Source of the DNA: Butyriboletus loyo
Lineage: Eukaryota; Basidiomycota; Agaricomycetes; Boletales; Boletaceae
Reading direction: 5' to 3'
DNA: 64,000 nucleotides
NCBI GenBank assembly: GCA_038093515.1
Contig: JBBPSI010000024.1
Location: 62,001-126,000 of the forward strand
In this document: one piece after another, positions 54,521-64,000 of the stretch
Layout: the number at the start of each line of letters is the position of its first letter
How positions within the stretch are numbered: position 1 is the first letter of the stretch
Translations under genes and position numbers: made by a program
Notes under the pieces: generated by a model
Databases searched by the model: none
Told to the model about the DNA's origin: nothing
What the model saw: the letters and a program-made list of their open reading frames with translations, nothing else

Positions 54521-55855
54521 TCAGGGCAGCGGGTGAAGTGATGTCGCACGGAGGATGACCAAAATCCCATCAGAGTGGCCCGAAAAAATGGCATCCACCA
54601 AAATCTCTTGACCAGGCGGCGTCGTTGTGTTACTTGAGAGCGCTGGTGACGCGTGTATTCGTGAACGTGCGGACAACGCATGGGTGGCCGAGCCTTGTAA
54701 TCGGCCTTGATTCCTTGAGGTCAATGCCGTCAGGTTACGACGGCGACTCGGAGGAAGTTCCGGTGTCCTGTCAGTCCTGAGTAGATGATGGGTGATTGCA
54801 AGAGGGTCCATTGGGTAAAAACAATGAAAAGAAGAAAAAAGGCGACCCTACCTAGAATCTCTACCCTTCGGGATTAGCAAGAACTTCCCATATCCAAATC
54901 CACCGTCGCTCGGCTGTCCACGTTCATTGACACCCCATGCCTTGATCACGTCAATCCAGCTGCGGACTATCTTGTCACTTCGAGGGGCCACGAAGTCGAA
55001 AAAACTGCGCCCCATCACGGCCGTGGTGGACAAAAGATGGTCATTGGAGCAATATTGAACGGGACAATGTATTGAAAATCGGTCGAGTATAAGTGCTGAA
55101 CGCGACGATTGTGAAGGGAGAGGTTTGAATGTAAGAATCGGAGGTGGTGCGACTTTGGGTTGGTCGCCGTCTGAAGTGGGGTCTTCGAGGATGTCCGTAA
55201 GACCTGGTATGAGCGGGAGCGGACTGGGAGGCATGGGCGACGGATCACCCCAGCGCTGTTTTCGATGGTGAGCGCTGCGATGAACGGGGGAAATCCAACG
55301 GAGAACCTACGCGAAATTCGAAGTCCGTTGCAGTGGGAGTTACGACGACGACTTCTTGCGCTGTCGACGCATTTTGGAAAGCCTTGGGGCCTGGTACTGC
55401 GAGGGAGATACTCCCAACAATCACGTTGTGGACTACAGTACGTGACTGAGACAGGGTCAACAACACATGACCATACGACGAAAATGAGCAACTGACGACA
55501 GCACAAAGGAGATAACCCTTGAATGGGTCCTTGTGTTTGAGACGAAGATACGCAATGGTTGCTGCCTTGTCTTGGCGGATAGTCTCGCTGTGATCGTCAA
55601 AGGATGATGAGAATGAGAGGATGACGATGGACACCCAAACGCACTAGTGAAGCCTTCTGACCGCGGGGAATTCCTCGGGGTGTACGAGCTCCACCGCAGG
55701 ACGTCCCATGACATCGCGAGGTTCGTAACCTAGAGAGGAAAAGATAAATGTTGCAGAAAGGGGGGACACGATGCAGAGGACGGACCCAGGAGCTCGCTGA
55801 TAGACTCGGTGACAAAGAGCCAGCGAACCTGTGGGGGGTGGGTGGTTGAGCACAT
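54521..55855 (-). CDS. PAS-domain protein
   Basis: A putative sensory or signalling protein. Read in order: exon 1 55786-55855 (MCSTTHPPQ, VRWLFVTESISELLG), exon 2 from 55729 (YEPRDVMGRPAVELVHPEEF, PAVRRLHY), then ETIRQDKAATIAYLRLKHKD, SRTVVHNVIVGSISLAVPGP, TAQEVVVVTPTATDFEFR, a Pro/Ser linker and SRSALILDRFSIHCPVQYCS. The C-terminal part has GRSFFDFVAPRSDKIVRSWI, GVNERGQPSDGGFGYGKFLL and, after a short intron, a basic end. The first block is a PAS fold (S-x-S-x-x-L-G-Y-E-P then HP-EEF). The second (ILDRFS...TTAVMGRSFFDFV) looks like another PAS-like core. This two-part protein recurs in Agaricomycetes as I recall it. The ATG at 55855 is chosen because longer frames upstream lack an ATG. It is divergent from TRM61. 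Confidence 0.72.
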
Positions 55856-56396
55856 GGACAAGAGAGTGACGCACGTCTTCTGAAAAGTCAACAATGGCAA
55901 CTTCTCGAGTGCATCAGCAACGAAATTTGTAGGGAGAGAAGAACATACTGCATGAGACGCGGGGAGTGGTGGCAGATGAATCCATTCACGGTCAAGGCAC
56001 GAACGAACAAGACGGGGAGTGGTGGAGAAAAGTGGCAAAGAGCGCTGGAGGAAAAGAAGTGGTACCGAGGAGGGACGGGGGACTTTTATCAGTCATGAGG
56101 GTTCTGAGCATGAATTAATAGGGCCGGAGTCGGATGAACATAATAACATCATAACGGTGCGTTTTACTACGCAATTACTGCACAGTGCAGATACGAGAAG
56201 CAGGAAGAGGCAGTAAGCAGAAACTACACGCGCCACGATCCGGCCTGACGAACTGCAATGCGTGCACAACGTGGATAGATCGCATGAACTCGGCGGTGAG
56301 AACGGGTTAATTTAAAGCCCATGATTCGCGAGATCTTTGCATCGACGACCGACACATTTCAATCTCTGCCTCATTTTAGCTCCAACGATCTCCACG
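55856..56396. other. Divergent promoter region, PAS gene / TRM61
   Basis: 541 bases with no separate gene. An open frame extends the PAS gene's reading frame upstream (to about 56060) but only from non-ATG codons. A pyrimidine-poor TTTAAAG element sits at about 56311. Confidence 0.4.
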
Positions 56397-58359
<1,963 letters not shown>

Positions 58360-58485
58360 CACGAGTCCATGAACTACGAACGCCCGGTTAGTGTATTAAG
58401 AGATCATATACAAAACGAGTACGGCTGGTATAGATATAGATGTAGAGAGAAAAAACTATGAAAAATAATGAGCGAACGGAAACGT

Positions 58486-61400
58486 CTAGTCCGCGACAGC
58501 TCTTCTGTACGCCTCCTCCGTCGCGCGTTCTTGTCGAAGCTGCGTTGTGCTCTTTTGGGGTCGTGGTCGAAGTACACGCCCCGGTACGGCATTGGGTGTC
58601 GATGAGACAGGGGTAGAAGTGGCATCTAGCGCGACAGACGCCTCGGGTCGAGGACGCTTTGGAGGGGTGCCGTACGCCTCTTCCCCCCCATCAACATCAG
58701 AAGCACCCTCGCTCCCACTCCGTCTTCGTACCCTCTTCTTTGACGTCCGCGTCGTTCTCGTTCTCGTTCTCGTTCCCGGGGATCTCTTTGCCGTTCGACC
58801 TGCTCCCTTGCTCCTACCTCTCGACATTTCTTCTTCCAGAACACGCTCTCGTAGACCGTCGGATTCCAGCATGGCGGGACCATCTTCTTCCTTTTCCCTT
58901 TGCGATGGTGGCGTTACCTCCAGCTCCCCCTGTCGCTGTGCATACGACTCGGCAAGTTCAAGCATCGTCTTTGGAACGCCTTTACGAGGTTGAGGTAGGA
59001 GATCCGCCACCTCAGCTTCCACTTCCATTTCCCCATCGGCATCGTCCCCATTTGGGGCAGGCAATCGATCTCGAGAAACCGATGCTGCCACGACGCCCAT
59101 GGCCTCGCCCAATTGAAGACAAGCATGGGGACGACCTCGATCATCGTCCCCACCCAAGCGTGCTGTGCGCGTCGTTCCCACCGTCGCAGCATCGTACTGG
59201 TGGACGTCGCGCGGGAGGTGGAAAGGCTCTACGACATCATCCACAGTGGTGAGGTATCCTCCTGGTTGCTGCGATAGTGGGAAGGAAAAAAGAAAGCCCA
59301 TGAGCTCTGTGCGTCAACCAACTCGTCCAATGAACCTACCTCATTTGCGTCCGTGTCGAACCACGATTCTCGTCGTTGTGGTGGCTGTTGTGATTGTTGT
59401 TCGAGAGGCGTACTATGCTCGTCTGCTTCACCTGACGCGTACTGTTTCCGAAGTCGTTCCCGAATACGAAGACCGTGTACGAGTCGTGTCCACCGCTTGC
59501 AAACCCGTTCTAGCCGCTTTACACGGGCCCTCTCTTCCGCGTCTTGTTCCGCTTCTAGACACGCCTAGATCACCGCCAAAAAAGACCGCATGAGTCATGA
59601 ACGATAACAAGAACAGTACAATGGGTCGGCAAGCAGGTAAGACAGGTACGTATGGGATATGAAGGTGTAATGCGAACCCGACAATGACACATACCTCCAC
59701 GATCACGTTTTCGTTCTCGGCGGCGACAACAACACCTTGGATGACAGGCATCGCTCTTCGTTTTCTGAATTCAAATCCCGTCTGGGTCGAGAAGTAGAAT
59801 CACGACACCCAAACGAATTCAAAAATTAAATCATGCGTGTGCACGTATTCGATCGGAAAGGGTGTCACGTACCACAGCCTCTGCATAATCAAACCCGAGT
59901 TTCTTGGCTATTTTCGCAGCCCCCTTAACTACACCCCGCGAAAAGTTGAAACCCGACGGTCAACAAGCAAAGTAGCAAATAGAGTACGTACATGGGATAT
60001 GTACCGCGCCTTGCGGCAACATGGACGGCACGTATAAGTCAATGTTGCCGAAATCGTTCTTTGGGATTTTCCCCTACTCGAAAAAAAGAATCGTTTCGTC
60101 AATTCCCAAAGAGAGAGAGAAAAATAAAAAGAATAAAGAATAAAATAGGGAGCCCTGACGCACGTCTTTGATAGGTTCCGGCGTGTACACCTCCGTTTGA
60201 GAATGTGAATACAATCCTTGCATCACTTCTTCATCACCGCCGACGCTCCCTTTTTCTTTAGCCCTTTCGAGCGCGAGTTCCAGCTCCCGTTGTCGGCTGA
60301 CGGTCACCGCGCGTGGCTTGACCATTTTCATAGGTTGGCAGCCTTGACGTATTACGCGTCCCTGTCGCATCCAATTCTCCGCAGTCTTCAGGGAAATCAC
60401 GGACGAACGTGGATATACAGGCTCCCCTCTGAACTTGCCGAGTTCCGTGGGAGGATCAATGACTTGGTCGCGCCTGAGATGACGAGCCAAGGCGTACCTA
60501 AGGAACGCGGCGTGATAAAGACAAGTCAAGTACACCCCACCAAAAAACCACAAGAAAGAGAAAAAAAAAGGAAACGCATGCACGTACAAAGGATGGTTCT
60601 TGAAGCCCGCGATCGTGGTTGGCATGCCTTCGGTCAATTGATGCGTGTGTAATTCATCGTCCTCGAGGTCGTCCCTTTGCTGCGAACAAAGAGAAGTCAC
60701 GATCAGAATACGTTCATTTCCGTTCCATCCACGGAGCTTGGGTTACACATACGAGGCGATAGGGTCTCGTGATGGATTGTACGACTCTGGCCCACCATTC
60801 TTTACGGCCATTGGCGGCACTTCCACCGACGGCCTGTACTTTGGATACCTTGGCCGTATATTCGCGGGCATACCGCGCTGTGATATCGCGACCAAAACCA
60901 TCCTCTTCAAGACCGATGACATACAGCATTCGGTTATCTTGCCTGGCGGATGTTTTGCTTGCCCCTGTGTTCTGAATATGGCTCGGATCAAAAACGTGTC
61001 GTTTGTTGACAATGCCGCGGATGGGATCCACAGGCAGCCAACGCGAGTCCGCGCGGGAAAACACCTCCGTCCAAAAGACAGGTGGTGTGGTCGTCGGATT
61101 CTGCGATTCTGCGAACACAATTGACATAATCGCTTAGACAGAACGTGAAGCGGCAACACGTTCCACACACCCAGTGATCTTGGCCATATGGCAGGCGAAC
61201 CACTTCGGCTAGTAGATTGACTTTTTCGTTTGCGAAGCTTGACGACTGAGTTTGCTAACTCCCTGCCTTTGCCTGTAAATTAAAATGTGAGCACATGCTG
61301 ACGGCATGTTCTTTAAAGAAACCGTTCGGCAAACGTGATCTAGCCCAAGTATACCTTTGTGCTTGGAAGGCGGAACGGCGATGGCATCCGTCTCACTTTG

Positions 61401-62310
61401 ATCATCAGTCTCAAGGTCTTCGTGATCATCGGCGACTCTCTGTGGCGCTTTGCCCTTGCCTTTGGAGTCTTTTCTCTTTGGAGCTGGTTTCCCTACTCTC
61501 GATTTCCATGGAACGCTCTGTAAGCTGACGACAAGCCTCGCGGGAATATCGAGTGCCCGACACAGGGCAGTGAAGAGCTGTGCGCTGGTGTCTCTACACC
61601 CACGCTGCATCAGCACATGTTTCATGAGGGATTCAACGCTCCGGATGTGTTCATAACCGCGCTCGTCGGGTTCGTTGGCTAGAGCAACCTCTGCCTCGAC
61701 TTCCTCAAATGTCCTACTCCTAATGTGTCCGGTGGCGGTGACGAAGAAGAATGTCTCATACCACCAGGTGACAAGACGACTGACGGCGGCTTCGAATAGA
61801 CAACCACGTTTGTTCTGATCTGGGATACGCGACTTGTGTATCATTGCGAACCCATTCTGGAGCGAGAGAGGGGTGAAGGAGAGGAGTCGAGCCTAGTGTG
61901 ATGAATCAGCCTTAGGTATGGAATGGGCCAGGATGAAGGACGCTCACATGGAGCAAGGGGTCGTTAAGCCATTTGTTTCGTATCCGAGCGTTGGAGAGGA
62001 GAGCGACAGTATGGATCTTGTGACTGGTCGTTCGGAGGATGCGTTGTGCGTGTAGGGCAGCGGCCGCCTTTTTCCTGTTCGCGTGCACATCGGATCGGAC
62101 GAGTACGGAAGTGAAAGAGGTGAAGAGGACTCACTTTACGTCGTCTTTCTTGGGCCGTGCTTGGAGAGTGATTTCGATGTTTTGCCGTGGGGTAGGGGAG
62201 GAGAGCTCGACCTCGAGGGGTATGTCGAACTGCTGCTGTTGTTCTGGGACGTGAACTTCCTCCCAATCTAGTTCGTCGCTACTACTGTCATCTGCGACCG
62301 AGTCAGTCAT
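58486..62310 (-). CDS. RAD4: DNA repair protein RAD4/XPC
   Basis: The damage-recognition factor of global nucleotide excision repair, nuclear, partner of Rad23. It is multi-exon. The ATG at 62310 gives MTDSVADDSSSDELDWEEVH; the longer upstream frame begins with GTG. In order: RILRTTSHKIHTVALLSNAR-type residues near 61990-62040; the transglutaminase-like fold with GYEHIRSVESLMKHVLMQRG, DTSAQLFTALCRALDIPARL and VVSLQSVPWKS; VFWTEVFSRADSRWLPVDP (about 61010-61080); ARYAREYTAKV; BHD1 with DELHTHQLTEGMPTTIAGFK, NHPLYVHA and ARHLRRDQVI; FRGEPVYPRSSVISLKTAEN and WMRQGRVI; BHD3 DFGNIDLYVPSMLPQGAVHI (about 60000-60060) with KGAAKIAKKLGFDYAEAVTG; and FEFRKRRAMPVIQGVVVAAE. A long basic, disordered tail follows (TAKRSPGTRTRTRTTRTSKK). 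It converges with TRM61 and is divergent from the SDR at 62691. Confidence 0.9.
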
Positions 62311-62690
62311 GATGGCGTCGGTCGTCGTCTGAGACGGTGAGGATGAGAAGAACTCATTATGACCCGCGCGCGGCCCCGCGTCTGTCACGCCCCGTCACAG
62401 TCACATGACGTTGTGACAGATCCTGGATCGAGTCACGTCTAGTACTTTGTCAATGGCAAGTCGTGTCCTACCTTGAGCTAAATTATGCAGAAGGGGCAAA
62501 GTTGTATTGAATCTAGTTCATGATTCTAATGCGATTGAAATCGGTTAGGAAGGTCTATGATTAGCCCTTCGATTCGAAAAGTTCACTAGCTATTTCTGTG
62601 CCGGTGGCCGCTCTAAGTTTATGAACTGCGGTGTTTCTCATCGTATTTAGAGAGCAATCATGAGAGCACTTGAGAGTTGATCAACCCAAC
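62311..62690. other. Divergent promoter region, RAD4 / SDR
   Basis: 380 bases without a gene. An inverted GTCACGCC-type/TCACAGTCACATGACG motif near 62385-62412 and AT-rich DNA after 62460 are visible. No clear TATA box. Confidence 0.4.
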
Positions 62691-63630
62691 ATGCCTACCT
62701 GGCTGATCACTGGGTACGTCGTCGTGCGTGTTCAATCACACGCCCTGAACACGACCACTTCCATCCCAGCGCGTCCCGTGGTCTCGGTTTCGGTCTCGTT
62801 CAAGCGCTTGTCGCGTCGGAAGAGAACATCGTCTTTGCGGCATGCCGCAATCCCGAGGATGCCAAGAATCTCCGTTCGTTCTCTGAGTCAGCCTCCAAGA
62901 AGGGTCCCCTCTTCATCATCGAGCTGAACGTCATCGACGAAGCCTCCGTCTTCATGGCACAGAGAGAAATCGATAGTATCCTTGGTTCGCGTGGTCTCGA
63001 CTACCTGATCAACAACGCAGGCGTCGTCCGTATCCCTCATGTAAGACCCGAGTAGTAAACCGCGCTGACGCACCGTGTATGCTTTATGTAGGCACCTAAA
63101 GACGACTTGCCGAGCACCATGGACATTGCGGATCTCATACGCACCGTGGAGACCAACATCGGAGGACCGGCACTCGTCACACGGACGTTCATCCCTCTCC
63201 TGGAACGAAGTACGAGAAAAGTAGTCGTCAACATCTCAAGTACGCTTGGAAGCATAGGGTTGGATCTCGGCAGTCAGCACACGACGTACAGTATAAGTAA
63301 GATGGGGTTGAACATGCTGGTAAGCACCTCGCGGGAACCGATCGATAGCTTTCAGGGATGCTAAGACGATGTAGACGTATAAACAACTCAAAGAACGACC
63401 AGATCTGATCACGTTCGCCGTTCACCCTGGATGGTGCAAGACAGGTGAGTCGTTGATCATGATGTGTTTGTGTGCAACGCTGGTGACGCTGTTCGATAGA
63501 TATGGGTGGTGAGAATGCAGCTCTGGACGTGATGGATGGTGTAGGCAAAGTTCTTCGAGTCGTGAGGGATGCGACGCCTGATTGTTCTGGAAAGTTTTTC
63601 GACGAGGAGGGTAGATTGGTCCCGTGGTAG
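62691..63630 (+). CDS. Short-chain dehydrogenase/reductase (C-factor/sniffer-like SDR)
   Basis: An NAD(P)-dependent oxidoreductase. The exons are 62691-62713, 62770-63040, 63092-63319, 63375-63444 and 63500-63630 (723 nt, 240 aa), with introns of 51-56 nt and all phases closing. Motifs: TGASRGLG at residues 7-14 (split by intron 1 after TG); NNAG at 89-92; VVVNISSTLGSIG with the catalytic serine near 147-148; and YSISK at 164-168 (Tyr and Lys). FAVHPGWCKTDMGG near the end is characteristic of the CsgA/sniffer subgroup. The length is normal for that group. It is not a close paralogue of the SDR at 35028: intron positions and C-terminus differ. Confidence 0.9.
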
Positions 63631-63763
63631 GATCAAGTACTCATATGTATCTTATATCTTCATGCGCCATTTCAACTCCGCCTGCGACTTGATTTGTACT
63701 CCTCCATCCGGCCACGCCCAGCTCAGCATTTCACTCAGATCTAACCCCAAACTCGTCGCCAGG

Positions 63764-64000
63764 ATGCGACCGCCACCTCAAAGCCTCCCCGAGGCCGAGT
63801 TTGATGTCAGTACCAGGGCCATATTCAGGGTTATATCAATCATACATATGACCCGCCTCCACACACACAGAGACTCATCGACGGCGCAGTCAAACATTCC
63901 ATCCAAACATTCTCCAAACTCACCGGTTTTGCCAGCGACGATACATGCGTACCTGCCCAATACCTCCGCTTCGTATCCATGATGTATGACCAGCTCAACG
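63764..64000 (+). CDS. 5' end of an unrecognised gene running off the window
   Basis: Exon 1 is 63764-63805 (MRPPPQSLPEAEFD). The intron is 63806-63870 (GTCAGT..ACAG). Exon 2, from 63871 to the window end, reads RLIDGAVKHSIQTFSKLTGF and then ASDDTCVPAQYLRFVSMMYD in the same frame. The sequence looks like genuine helical coding DNA, but I cannot name the family from about 57 residues. The spacer to the SDR upstream is 133 bp. Confidence 0.55.

Overview
The window is nuclear DNA from a filamentous basidiomycete, most likely an agaricomycete; I cannot fix the genus. The evidence is many very short introns (about 44-130 nt, mostly GT..AG), gene families typical of Agaricomycetes, and compact, often divergent gene pairs. 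All exon models below were worked out by eye from splice signals, reading-frame continuity and family conservation. No search could be run.

Left part (1-20 kb): a duplication-rich accessory region. It holds relics of a glutathione S-transferase and of a histidine-type acid phosphatase. It also holds two tiny three-exon metallothionein genes (1.5 and 6.8 kb) and two tandem paralogous MFS transporters (7.6-9.8 and 12.5-14.4 kb, seven exons each with matching intron positions). At 14.9-15.9 kb lies a decayed partial copy of the neighbouring peroxisomal-membrane (Pex24p-type) gene, and a WD40 gene sits between that relic and the intact gene (18.6-20.8 kb). The interleaved metallothioneins and transporters suggest a metal or stress-detoxification locus, but that is inference.

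Middle part (20.9-41.3 kb): mostly conserved housekeeping genes. They are a CEP95-like (DUF5745) protein, a RecQ-family DEAH helicase, an F-box/LRR-like gene with an in-frame stop, an unrecognised protein with repeated RSER-type motifs, a short-chain dehydrogenase, a Hos3-type histone deacetylase (six exons) and a single-pass membrane protein with a C-terminal SH3 domain.

Right part (41.3-64 kb): a gene-poor stretch with duplicated fragments, a perfect-looking hairpin and a decayed transposon-associated ORF surrounds the protein N-terminal amidase NTA1. It is followed by an FYRN/FYRC protein, a PAS-domain protein, TRM61 (tRNA m1A58 methyltransferase), RAD4/XPC, a second SDR and the 5' end of a further gene that leaves the window. 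Several pairs are divergent over short spacers (Pex24p/CEP95-like 183 bp, PAS/TRM61 541 bp, RAD4/SDR 380 bp), and TRM61/RAD4 converge within 126 bp.

No rRNA, tRNA, CRISPR, phage or virus sequence was recognised. The strongest novelty is the metallothionein pair, whose exons are far too short for ORF calling, together with the repeated partial gene duplications across the window.
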